Origin: Stomorhina lunata
Taxonomy: Eukaryota; Arthropoda; Insecta; Diptera; Rhiniidae
Length of the DNA: 64,000 nucleotides
Reading direction: 5' to 3'
Assembly (NCBI GenBank): GCA_933228675.1
Contig: OW121743.1
Coordinates: 52,993,215 to 53,057,214, forward strand
The position numbers and the translations under genes are program-made. Under the pieces are notes generated by a model. The model was not told the DNA's origin. It did not search any database and saw only the letters and a list, made by a program, of their open reading frames with translations. This document shows, one piece after another, positions 1-11,300 of this stretch (positions are counted from its first letter, which is position 1; each line of letters starts with the position of its first letter).

Positions 1-770
1 TAAGTTTTTCTATAGAAAATCTTTTCTTAATTAAATTTATCTATAAAAAATCTTTCGTTAAGTTAGTTTTTTTACAGAAAATCTTTCGTTAAGTAAGTTT
101 TTCTATAAAAAAAATCTTTCGTTAAGTAAGTTTATCTATAGAAAATCTTTGGTAAAATTTTCTCTAGAAAATCTTTCGTTAAGCAAGTTTTTCTATAAAA
201 TATTTTTCGTTAAGTTTGTTTTTCTGTAGAATATCTTTCGTTAAGTAACTTTTTCTATAGACAATATTTCGTTAAGCAAGTTTTTCTATAGAAAATCTTT
301 CGTCAAGTTTTGCTATAGAAAGTATTTTGTTAGGTGAGATTTCCTATAAAAAGTATTTCGTTAAGTAAGATTTTCTATAAAAAAATTTTAGTTATGTAAG
401 TTTTTCTATAGAAAATCGTTTGCTAAGTAAATTTTTTCTATAGAAAATCTTTCGTTAAGTTTTTCTATAGAAAATCTTTCGTTAAGTTTTTCTATAGAAA
501 ATCTTTCGTTAAGTTTTTCTATAGAAAATTATTCGTTAAGTTTTTCTATAAAAAATTATTCTTTAAGTTCTTCTAGAGAACATCTTTTGTTAAGTTTTCT
601 TTTGAAAATCTTTCGTTAAGATAGTTTGTCTTTAGAAAATCTTTCTTTAATTAAGTTTTTCTATAGAAAATCTTTCATTAAGTACCTTTTTCTACAGAAA
701 ATCTTTTATGAAGTAAGTTTTTCGTTAGGTTAGTTTTTATATAGAAAGTCATTCGTTAATTAAATTTTTT
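1..770. repeat. Degenerate satellite array, 27-31 bp units with TTTTCTATAGAAAA core
   Basis: Repeated units consist of a TTAAGTAAGTTTTTC half, the centre CTATAG and a GAAAATCTTTCG half. Unit length varies: 31 bp where the linker is TTAAGTAAG and 27 bp in the run near 440-540 where it is TTAAG. The array is already under way at base 1, so it continues outside the window. Divergence rises towards 770, as expected at an array edge. Confidence 0.9.
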
Positions 771-2290
771 AATTTTTAATTTGTGAGATTTTCTTTTCTA
801 AAATTCTATTTTCTGTAAAAAATTGTATTTAAAAAATTGTTATTTAGTTCCAATATTTGGCTTATGATACGTTAAACTGTAAATATCCATTTTATTTGCT
901 ATATATCATATATTAACCCATTTTTTATAAACTAAAGTATTTATGTATATTTTTAAATCTATTTTTTAAGTAAATATAGTTTTTTTTGTAGCAAAATTTC
1001 ACTGAATAAAACATTTTCATAAAAATATTATTTAAAGCCATCATGCATAAAATTTTCGTTGTAAAAAATAACTTATATTGAACTATTTTTACTGTGAGTA
1101 AAATAGTTTTATTGCTTCTTTTTTATTCTAGTAAAAAATATTTAAATATTTGAAAACATAAAAATTTGAAAGTGAAAGCTTTTATGGGGGGAGGTGGTTC
1201 AAACAAAATTGTTGGACTGGGTTGGCTTCAAAATATTGACAAGGCAGTTGTCGTCACACTATGTTCATTCATTCATTCATATTTTCAAAGTGCAATTTAA
1301 AACTGTAACGCAAGTGGGTGAAATATACTACTGGGATATTTTTTATGCAGGATAATAAATTCCTAAAATAAAAACTGAAAATAATCCAAAAAAAAAAGGA
1401 TAACAAAAAAGGAAATTGTTCAAGTAGTAAATTTCAAACAATAATTCTACTTTATAACTGGTGCAGTTGGTGAGCAATTTGTTAACGCTAGTTTCTCAAT
1501 CCATAGTACAGAAAGAAAGAGAAAAATTAGGGGGTCATAACTTGGATTCGTTCATTTTTTTGTTCATATTTTCGAATTGGTGACAATAAAATGCAAATGC
1601 AAGGTTCAAACAATATTTTCTAGTTTTTTTTTTGTTTTGTTTTGGGGAGGATAAGAATTTTAAATACCATTTTCGAGCATTGCAGTGTTTCATTAGTGGC
1701 CTCTGTAAAAGCTCTTCGAAGTCGCAATTTTCGGCTTTCGGACAATGTACGGGGCATTAGTAGCACACCCTAAAGGAAAATGTTTATTATAGTTTGTAAG
1801 TAGTTCATAGCATTAATATAAAAATAGTTTTAGATAGAGCAAGTATTTGTAGATAGATAGAAAAATGTCTAAAGTTTAGAATTTGATTTTAATACAAACA
1901 AACGAAACAAAAAAACAAAAAATGAAAGAAATCTATAGAAAGTTATTTTTTTAAGTTAAATGGAAGTAATAGAATATTTAGAAGAAGGAAATGTTTCGAC
2001 AAAAAGTTTTGGGAAGTTAATTTTAGTTGTGTTTACTAAAACTTTTTTCAACAGACTTTTTATTCTATTAGTTTGAAATGTATTAACATATTTACAAAAG
2101 TTAAAAAGAGAATTTATTTATTTAAAAATTTATTTGGGGCATTTCTGGGGAAATGTGTATTTTGTACTTTGTATTGACCAAACAAATAAGACTAAAAATA
2201 TTAAGAAAAAAAATTTTTAAATACAAAAATATCATAAGTTTAAATGAAATTCTGTAGTTAAGATAGTAACAAATATTTACAATATAAATC
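771..2290. other. AT-rich spacer, no gene seen
   Basis: I see no open frame of note, no RNA gene and no long repeat here. A CATTCATTCATTCAT run lies near 1,265. The 1,180-1,800 stretch is less AT-rich than the rest but contains no recognisable coding or element sequence. Confidence 0.6.
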
Positions 2291-4435
2291 AACAAAAGAT
2301 TTTTTATAGTAAACGAAAATTTTTCTTCAGAAAAACTAAGTTTTGCTAAGAAAAAACTTACTTAACGAAAAAGTTTCTATAGAAAACCTAACTTAAAGAA
2401 AGATTTTCTAAAGAAAAACTTAGTTAATGAAAGCTTTTTTATAAAAAAAATTTACTTTACGAAACATTTTCTACAGAAAAACTGACTTAACGAAAGATTT
2501 TCTATAGAAAAACTTACTTAACGAAAGATTTTCTAAAGAAAATTTTACTTAGAGGAAGATTTTCTAGAGAAAAACTTACTTAACGAAAGATTTTCTGTGG
2601 AAAAACTAACTTAACGAAAGATATTCTATAGAAAATCTCACTTAACGAAAGATTTTCTATAGGAAATCTCACTTAACGAAAGACTTTCTATAGAAAATCT
2701 CACTTAAGGAAAGATTTTCTAAAGAGATCTTACTTAACGAAAAATTTTCTATAGAAAATCTCACTTAACGAAAGATTTTCTATAGAAAATCTCACTTAAC
2801 GAAAGATTTTCTATAGAAAATCTCACCTAACGAAAGATTATCTATAGAAAATCTCATTTAACGAAAGATTTTCTATAGAGATCTTACCTAAGGAAAGATT
2901 TCATGTAGAAATCAGACTTAACGACAGATTTTCTATAGAAAATCTCACTTAACGAAAGATTTTCTATAAAAAATCTCACTTAACGAAAGATTTTCTATAG
3001 AGATCTTACTTAACGAAAGATTTTCTACAGAAAATCAGACTTAACGACAAATTTTCTATAGAAAATCTCACTTAACCAAAGATTCTCTATAGAAAATCTC
3101 ACTTAACGAAAGATTTTCTATAGAAAATCTCACTTAACGAAAAATTTTCTATAGAAAATTTCACTAAACAAAAGATTTTCTATAGAAAATCTCACTTAAC
3201 GAAAGATTTTCTATAGAAAATCTCACTTAACGAAATATTTTATGTAGAAAATGTCACATAACAAAGGATTTTCTATAGAAAATCTTACTTAACGAAAGAT
3301 TTTCTCTAGAAAATCTCACTTAACGAAAGATTTTCTATAGAATATCTCACTTAACGAAAGATTTTCTTTAGAAAATCTCACTTACGAAAAATTTTCTATA
3401 TATAATTTTACTTAACGAAAGATTTTCTACAGAAAGATTTTCTATAGATAGATTTTTCTACAGATAATTTTTTTTAACGACAGATTTTCTATAGAAAAAC
3501 TTATTTAACGTCAGGTCTTTTTATAGAAAAATTTATTTAACTTAAAAAGAACCTAACTTAACGAAAGATGTTCTATGTAAAAACTTATATAAAGATTTTC
3601 TATCGAAAAATTTAGTTAGCGATAGAATTTCCATAACAAAACTTACTTAACAAGTAAAATTTTCTATAAAAACACTTTTGTTAAGTAAGATTTTCTATAG
3701 AAAAACTTACTTAACGAAAGATTTTCTATGAAAAACTCTCGTTAAATATGACTTTCTATAGAATTTTTTTTGTTAAGAGATATCTATCTATCATTATCAT
3801 TTAGTAAGATCTTCTAAGGAAAAACGTTCGTTAAGTATGATTTTCTATAAAAAAAAACTTTTCTTATGTAGGATTTTTTTAGAATAACTTTCTCTAAGTA
3901 GACTTTCTACAAAAAACTTTTCTTAAGTAAGGTTTTCTACAGAAAAACTTTCGTTAAGTAAGGTTTTCTACAGAAAAACTTTCGTTAAGTAAGTTTTTCT
4001 ACAGAAAAACTTTCGTTAAGTAAGTTTTTCTTCAAAAAAACTTTCGTTAAGTAAGTTTTTCTATTGAAAAACTTTCGCTAAGTATGTTTTTCTATAGAAA
4101 AACTTTCGTTAAGTATGTTTTTCTATAGAAAAACTTTCGTTAAGTATGTTTTTCTATAGAAAAGCTTTCGTTAAGTATGTTTTTCTATAGAAAAACTTTC
4201 GTTATGAATATTTTGCTATAGAAAAACTTTCTTTAAGTTAGTTTTTCTTTAGAAAAACTTTCGTTAATTATGATTTTCTATGGAAAAACTTTCGTGAAGT
4301 AAGATTTTCTAATGAAAAACTTTCGTTAAGTAAGTTTTTCTATAGAAAAACTTTTATTGAGTAAGTTTTTCTATAGAAAAACTTCTCTAGAAAACCTTTC
4401 GTAAAGTAAGATTTTCTATAGAAAAAATTTACTAG
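2291..4435. repeat. 31-bp satellite array with an internal orientation switch
   Basis: Up to about 3,650 the monomer reads CTTAACGAAAGATTTTC then TATAGAAAATCTCA (31 bp). From about 3,660 it reads as the reverse complement (TTTCGTTAAGTAAG then TTTTTCTATAGAAAAAC). One unit at about 3,690-3,725 returns to the first orientation before the final switch. Monomers are most regular at 2,640-3,400 and 3,940-4,380 and decay near the junction and the ends. The two halves together form an inverted repeat of about 2 kb. Confidence 0.9.
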
Positions 4436-5635
4436 TTTAGGTTAATAACTATTGATTTTTTTAGTTTCCTTCCTATATCACAAAATTTTTCATTATTTGC
4501 ATAATATAAATTTGACTTACAATATGAAAGCAAAAACTATACAGATCCATTAAAAATGTGATAACAATTATAATTATTGTGAATATAATAATAATATTTT
4601 TATTTTTAAATGCCATAAAAATGTTTATTATAAACTGATTGATATTGATAAAACAAATAAATGTCAGTGATTAATTGGCTAAGAATTTTTAATAAAAATA
4701 TTTTTAACATATGGAGTGACATCATAATTACAGACATACACATACTATATATAAATATTTATATAAATATTATATTATATAATTGATAACATCAACATTT
4801 ATTATAATTTCATATAAAATAAACAAACTAAAAATATTTATTTAACCTACTGCCTTATTTTTAAAGTGAAATCAGACAATAATGAAAATATTTTAGCAGT
4901 TGCACAAAAAAATGTTAATTTTAAATATGCGCCTGAAATTATGCCATGAAATAATATCAGAAGCAATGGATAATTACTGGATTTTGTATGAATATCATTG
5001 TAGAGATTTTGGTGCAATTTTTCCAATAGAAGACGCTTCTAGAAGTTAAATTTTCTTGAAAAAAACATTTCGTTACGAAAAATCTTTGTAAACTAAGTTT
5101 TTTTTATAGAAAATCTTTCGTTTAAAAAGATTTTTTTAGAGAAAGTCTTTCGTTAAGTAGGTTTTTCTATACAAAGCTTAATCAAGTTAATACCAAAAAC
5201 TGAAAAAGAACAATTGTAATTGATTTCAATGAGACTATTACCCTAGAATGGCCTTGGTTTTAATGATGGCTTATGGTAGCAATGGTTTATTGGTACAACT
5301 AAGATATACATCTCTAAATTATAAGAAGCTTTTCTGGTATTAGGTTTATTTTTAAAAGCATATGGCTTGCTGTATAATAAAAAAAGAAAAATAAGACGAA
5401 AAATAAAGTTCAAATATTCTAATATTTCATAAAAAATGTCTTTGAAATACATACATACAAAATAAAATATGTGTTTGTATGAAACTCTATGTATGAGTGA
5501 TTTTTTAAAACCATGTAAAAGTGTTAGTTAAAATGTTTAAATATGGGATTACATGTAGGATTTTCTGGAGAATAAACATAAAGAATAACAAGAAAATAAA
5601 TGCAAACAGCGATTAAATGGCAAAAATAAAATATG
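4436..5635. other. AT-rich spacer with a short relic of the 31-bp satellite
   Basis: Mostly unique AT-rich DNA with no supportable gene. Bases about 5,040-5,180 hold four or so decayed units (GAAAATCTTTCG, TTAAGTAGGTTTTTCTATA) of the neighbouring satellite. The only open frame here is short, AT-rich and has no recognisable domain. Confidence 0.6.
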
Positions 5636-6810
5636 CACAGTGGGATTGATAGAAAAAAAAAGAAAAAAAGTTTTGTTTCTATACAAAAAAAAAACTTTCG
5701 TTAAGTAAGTTTTTTTTATAGAAAAACATTCGTTAAGTAAGTTTTTCCATCGAAAAACTTTTGTTAAGTTTTTCTATTAAAATAACCTTCCTTAAGTAAG
5801 TTTTTCTATAGAAAAACTTTCGTTAAGTAAGTTTTTCTATAGAAAAACTTTCGTTAAGTATGTTTTTCTATAGAAAATTTTTCGTTAAGTAAGTTTTTTT
5901 ATAGAAAAACTTTCGTTAAGTAAGTTTATCTAAAGAAAAACTTTCGTTAAGTAAGTTTTTCTATAGAAAAACTTTCATTAAGTAAGTTTTTCTATAGAAA
6001 AACTTTCGTTAAGTTAGTTTTTCTATAGAAAAACTTTCGTTAAGTAAGTTTTTCTATAGAAAAACTTTCGTTAAGTAAGTTTTTCTATAGAAAAGCTTTC
6101 GTTAAGAAAGTTTTTCTATAGAAAAACTTTAGTTAAGTAAGTTCTTCTATAGAAAAACTTTCGTTAAGTAAGTTTTTCTATAAAAAAAACTTTTGTTAAA
6201 TAAGTTTTCTATAGAAAAACTTTCGTTAAGTAAGTTTTTCTATAGCAAAACTTTCGTTAAGTAAGTTTTTCTATAGAAAAACTTTCGTTAAGTAAGTTTT
6301 TCTATAGAAAATTTTTCGTTAAGTAAGTTTTTTAAAGAAAAACTTTCGTTAAGTAAGTTTTTCTATAGAAAAACTTTCGTTAAGTAAGTTTTTCTATAGA
6401 AAAACTTTCGCTAAGAAAGTTTTTCTATAGAAAAACTTTCGCTAAGAAAGTTTTTCTATAGAAAAACTTTCGCTAAGAAAGTTTTTCTATAGAAAAACTT
6501 TCGCTAAGAAAGTTTTTCTATAGAAAAACTTTCGTTAAGAAAGTTTTTCTATAGAAAAACTTTCGTTAAGTAAGTTTTTCTATAGAAAATCTTTCGTTAA
6601 GTAAGTTTTCTATAGAAAGACTTTCGTTAAGTAAGTTTCTTTGTAGAAAGTTTTCGTTCAGTAAGTTTTCTATAGCAAGTCTATAGTTAAGTTAGTTTTT
6701 CTATAGAAAATCTTTAGTTAAGTACATTTTTTTTTATAGAAAAACTTTCGTTAAGTAGATTTTTTATAGATGAGCTGATAGATTTGAGTTTTGATTTTTG
6801 TCCCACTGTG
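5636..6810. mobile_element. Putative non-autonomous element bounded by CACAGTGGGA ends and filled by a satellite
   Basis: The sequence opens with CACAGTGGGATTGATAG at 5,636 and closes with TTTTTGTCCCACTGTG ending at 6,810, so the outer 10 bp are a perfect inverted pair. Between them is almost nothing but the 31-bp array. The flanking 5 bp (ATATG and TTATT) do not form a target duplication, so either the insertion is old or the boundary motif belongs to a larger repeat unit. No coding capacity is visible. Confidence 0.45.
5685..6770 (+). repeat. 31-bp satellite array (TTAAGTAAG linker, TTTTTCTATAGAAAAA core)
   Basis: About 35 tandem 31-bp units. Each holds a perfect dyad centred on CTATAG flanked by AAGTTTTT and AAAAACTT, plus a 9-bp TCGTTAAGT-type linker. 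A run of four near-identical variants with CGCTAAGAAAG linkers at about 6,410-6,530 shows local unit homogenisation. Confidence 0.92.
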
Positions 6811-7203
6811 TTATTAACAGATGCTAGAGTTATAATAATAATATTAATGAATCAATACTTAAATAAATATTTAATATTGGATTTTGTTACTTTGTGGAAA
6901 TATTATCATAACACGAGTTGACTATAATAAATACAGTTACATAAATATTAATGCCAACCGCTAAATTATTATTGTCTGGACAATATAAAGTACAATACAC
7001 ATACACAAATTATAGGGAAATATTAATATATAGAGGGATTATTTGACAAAATAAATATAAAACTTTTAATATATAATAGAGAAATATTTAGAAAAAAAAT
7101 GTAAATTCTTTTGCTTTGATATAAACGTTTATATAAAACACTGGGATATTGATAACAAAAATATCAAATAAGATTTCAAGATTCATTGTAAAGTAACTAA
7201 AAA
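6811..7203 (-). other. Presumed intron downstream of the SK-like exon
   Basis: AT-rich sequence immediately 3' (on the minus strand) of the donor site at 7,210. The exon frame reads on for about 40 codons of low-complexity, AT-rich sequence before a stop, as expected for read-through into an intron. No further exon was found between here and base 1. Confidence 0.55.
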
Positions 7204-7213
7204 GACTTACCTG
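7204..7213 (-). promoter_or_regulatory. 5' splice site (donor) of the SK-like exon
   Basis: On the minus strand the exon ends CAG and the intron begins GTAAGTC, close to the consensus donor. The cut falls between 7,211 and 7,210, after a complete codon. Confidence 0.8.
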
Positions 7214-8215
7214 CTTAAATGGTCGCATGCCACCATTGATTCTTAAAGAATCGGCAGCTATACCCGCAATACCATCACTTTGACTGGGTTCGGTACGCAG
7301 CTGTTTGAGGGAAACATTAGGCACGGTGTGGGAGTGGCCACAGGTGCTGTGAGCACCACAGCAAATGGCCAAAGTACTGGATTCTGGTTGGGAGCTTTGA
7401 CGTATAATCCTGGAGCCATTCGAGGGAGAAGACGTTACCAAAACCGGCGGCACATGAAGGGGCAGGGCATTATTAGAGCCACCATAGGGCACTAGGGAAC
7501 TACCCAGATTTCCTTGTTGAAAGGCACTTCTAACACTATCACGTGAAGTTGAACGATCCATTTGACCGGTGTTCGATATGGGTGTTGTGGAGGCACGCCT
7601 ACTGCAGTTTCTGCAGGCACGACAGCGTGTTTGGGCACTCGGAGATATAATAGGACTAGTCGATAGATTCTGATATGATGTTCCCAAATTCGAGTGGTTA
7701 TCTTGATAGCCATGATTTAAATTCGTTATTGATATGGTGGGTTGCTGTTGCAACTGATGTGTTTGCGAAGATCCCGCTGACGATGAGTTTGGTTGTGTCT
7801 TTGACTTCTGTTGTTGCTGTTGTTTTTGTGTTGGTTTTTGATTTTGATTGTGATCTTGGTCCTCTTGATAGACTTCTATGTCAGGCACTGTGGGTGGTCT
7901 TAAACCCTGTTCAACATCCTCATCGGCTGCATGTGTTACAGCGCCACGATCACTTTCGTCTGAACCCAGACGAGTTTGTTGTGACAGCTGAGGGCTGGTA
8001 AGATAAGTTGAGGTACGATCCTGTCGCATCAGCGTTGGCTTTGTTGATGCTGTGGAAGTCATATTGTTCGTTGTTGGTCCATTGGCGGAATTCATTTTGA
8101 TTTGTCGCAAACCGGGCTTGTATCGGGAAGTGTTCGAGACCAAAAGGGAATCGGTTTCTTCAGAACTAACATAACCGGAATTGGTGGCGGCATCCGTCAA
8201 TTTTTGCATTGACAT
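7211..8215 (-). CDS. SK: Coding exon resembling the N-terminal cytoplasmic region of the SK calcium-activated potassium channel (partial gene)
   Basis: This minus-strand exon encodes 335 residues from Met (codon at 8,215-8,213) to Gln (ending 7,211), in phase 0 at the donor. The start MSMQKL, followed by SGYVSSEETDSLLVS, the later PTLMRQDRTSTYLTSPQ, the TISITNLNHGYQDNHSN block and the cysteine cluster C198-x2-C201-x2-C204 (RCRACRNCSRRAS), match my recollection of the long N-terminus of Drosophila SK. A search is needed to confirm it. The region is low-complexity: Gln-rich at about 122-158 and Ser/Thr-rich throughout, with no membrane segment. The pore, S1-S6 and calmodulin-binding domain would be on later exons, which are not in this window. 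Base composition (CAG/CAA, GC-containing codons) contrasts sharply with the surrounding DNA. The Met sits directly after a splice acceptor, so upstream exons are probably 5' UTR. It could instead belong to another neuronal scaffold or channel gene. Confidence 0.62.
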
Positions 8216-8235
8216 CTGAAAGTACAAAATATAAG
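8216..8235 (-). promoter_or_regulatory. 3' splice site (acceptor) directly before the start codon
   Basis: On the minus strand a pyrimidine-rich TATTTTGTACTTTCAG sits immediately before ATG at 8,215. The open frame continues only four codons upstream of this ATG, within the acceptor itself. This supports an intron in the 5' UTR ending at the initiation codon. Confidence 0.65.
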
Positions 8236-8329
8236 TAAAAATTTAGTCAAAATCCGGAAATAAATACTTTAAACAATAAATCATTTTAATATATAAAACC
8301 TCTTGTAAGAATTCGCAAATTTTATCTAA

Positions 8330-8385
8330 TTCTGTTATCCTTGACTCCTAGTGGAGCATAGGGCCTTTATCTAATGATAGGACTA
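8330..8385 (-). mobile_element. Short relic of a dispersed element, probably a LINE 3' end
   Basis: GTTATCCTTGACTCCTAGTG followed by GAGCATAGGGCCTT is, in reverse complement, close to 31,840-31,885 (GGCCCTATG ... CAAGGATAAC), which lies just after a recognisable RT-type LINE relic. It is therefore probably the C-terminal/3' end of the same family. The copy is too short to classify alone. Confidence 0.4.
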
Positions 8386-8395
8386 AATTTTTAGA

Positions 8396-11300
8396 CATTT
8401 TTTCAAAAATTTTCTATTTCTATAGGAAATTTTTCAAAAATTTTCTATTTTTATAGGAAATTTTTCAAAAATTTTCTATTTTTATAGGAAATTTTTCAAA
8501 AATTTTCTATTTTTATAGGAAATTTTTCAAAAATTTTCTATTTTTATAGGAAATTTTTCAAAAATTTTCTATTTTTATAGGAAATTTTTCAAAAATTTTC
8601 TATTTTTATAGGAAATTTTTCAAAAATTTTCTATTTTTATAGGAAATTTTTCAAAAATTTTCTATTTTTATAGGAAATTTTTCAAAAATTTTCTATTTTT
8701 ATAGGAAATTTTTCAAAAATTTTCTATTTTTATAGGAAATTTTTCAAAAATTTTCTATTTTTATAGGAAATTTTTCAAAAATTTTCTATTTTTATAGGAA
8801 ATTTTTCAAAAATTTTCTATTTTTATAGGAAATTTTTCAAAAATTTTCTATTTTTATAGGAAATTTTTCAAAAATTTTCTATTTTTATAGGAAATTTTTC
8901 AAAAATTTTCTATTTTTATAGGAAATTTTTCAAAAATTTTCTATTTTTATAGGAAATTTTTCAAAAATTTTCTATTTTTATAGGAAATTTTTCAAAAATT
9001 TTCTATTTTTATAGGAAATTTTTCAAAAATTTTCTATTTTTATAGGAAATTTTTCAAAAATTTTCTATTTTTATAGGAAATTTTTCAAAAATTTTCTATT
9101 TTTATAGGAAATTTTTCAAAAATTTTCTATTTTATAGGAAATTTTTCAAAAATTTTCTATTTTTATAGGAAATTTTTCAAAAATTTTCTATTTTTATAGG
9201 AAATTTTTCAAAAATTTTCTATTTTTATAGGAAATTTTTCAAAAATTTTCTATTTTTATAGGAAATTTTTCAAAAGTTTTCTATTTTTATAGGAAATTTT
9301 TCAAAAATTTTCTATTTTTATAGGAAAAATTTCAAAAATTTTCTATTTTTATAGGAAATTTTTCAAAAATTTTCTATTTTTATAGGAAATTTTTCAAAAA
9401 TTTTCTATTTTTATAGGAAATTTTTCAAAAATTTTCTATTTTTATAGGAAATTTTTAAAAAATTTTCTTTTTTTATAGGAAATTTTTAAAAAATTTTCTA
9501 TTTTTATAGGAAATTTTTCAAAAATTTTCTATTTTTATAGGAAATTTTTCAAAAATTTTCTATTTTTATAGGAAAATTTTCAAAAATTTTCTATTTTTAT
9601 AGGAAATTTTTCAAAAATTTTCTATTTTTATAGGAAATTTTTCAAAAATTTTCTATTTTTATAGGAAATTTTTCAAAAATTTTCTATTTTTATTTTTATA
9701 GGAAATTTTTCAAAAATTTTCTATTTTTATAGGAAATTTTTCAAAAATTTTCTATTTTTATAGGAAATTTTTCAAAAATTTTCTATTTTTATAGGAAATT
9801 TTTCAAAAATTTTCTATTTTTATAGGAAATTTTTCAAAAATTTTCTATTTTTATAGGAAATTTTTCAAAAATTTTCTATTTTTATAGGAAATTTTTCAAA
9901 AATTTTCTATTTTTATAGGAAATTTTTCAAAAATTTTCTATTTTTATAGGAAATTTTTCAAAAATTTTCTATTTTTATAGGAAATTTTTCAAAAATTTTC
10001 TATTTTTATAGGAAATTTTTCAAAAATTTTCTATTTTTATTTTTATAGGAAATTTTTTAAAAATTTTCTATTTTTATAGGAAATTTTTCAAAAATTTTCT
10101 ATTTTTATAGGAAATTTTTCAAAAATTTTCTATTTTTATAGGAAATTTTTCAAAAATTTTCTATTTTTATAGGAAATTTTTCAAAAATTTTCTATTTTTA
10201 TAGGAAATTTTTCAAAAATTTTCTATTTTTATAGGAAATTTTTCAAAAATTTTCTATTTTTATAGGAAATTTTTCAAAAATTTTCTATTTTTATAGGAAA
10301 TTTTTCAAAAATTTTCTATTTTTATAGGAAATTTTTCAAAAATTTTCTATTTTTATAGAAAATTTTTCAAAAATTTTCTATTTTTATAGGAAATTTTTCA
10401 AAAATTTTCTATTTTTATAGGAAATTTTTCAAAAATTTTCTATTTTTATAGGAAATTTTTCAAAAATTTTCTATTTTTATAGAAAATTTTTAAAAAATTT
10501 TCTATCTTTATAGGAAATTTTTCAAAAATTTTCTATTTTTATAGGAAATTTTTCAAAAATTTTCTATTTTTATAGGAAATTTTTCAAAAATTTTCTATTT
10601 TTATAGGAAATTTTTCAAAAATTTTCTTTTTTTATAGGAAATTTTTCAAAAATTTTCTTTTTTTATAGGAAATTTTTCAAAAATTTTCTTTTTTTATAGG
10701 AAATTTTTCAAAAATTTTCTATTTTTATAGGAAATTTTTCAAAAATTTTCTATTTTTATAGGAAATTTTTCAAAAATTTTCTATTTTTATAGGAAATTTT
10801 TCAAAAATTTTCTATTTTTATAGGAAATTTTTCAAAAATTTTCTATTTTTATAGGAAATTTTTCAAAAATTTTCTTTTTTTATAGGAAATTTTTCAAAAA
10901 TTTTCTTTTTTTATAGGAAATTTTTCAAAAATTTTCTATTTCTATAGGAAATTTTTCAAAAATTTTCTATTTCTATAGGAAATTTTTCAAAAATTTTCTA
11001 TTTTTATAGGAAATTTTTCAAAAGTTTTCTATTTTTATAGGAAATTTTTCAAAAATTTTCTATTTTTATAGGAAATTTTTCAAAAATTTTCCATTTTTAT
11101 AGGAAATTTTTCAAAAATTTTCTATATTTATAGGAAATTTTTCAAAAATTTTCTATTTTTTAGGAAATTTTTCAAAAATTTTCTATTTTTATAGGAAATT
11201 TTTCAAAAATTTTCTATTTTTATAGGAAATTTTTCAAAAATTTTCCTTTTTTATAGGAAATGTTTCAAAAATTTTCTATTTTTATAGGAAATTTTTCAAA

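Noticed and set aside
7280..8001. Plus- and minus-strand open frames of 71-108 codons inside the SK-like exon
   Set aside because: Shadows of the real minus-strand reading frame. They lack splice context and recognisable domains.
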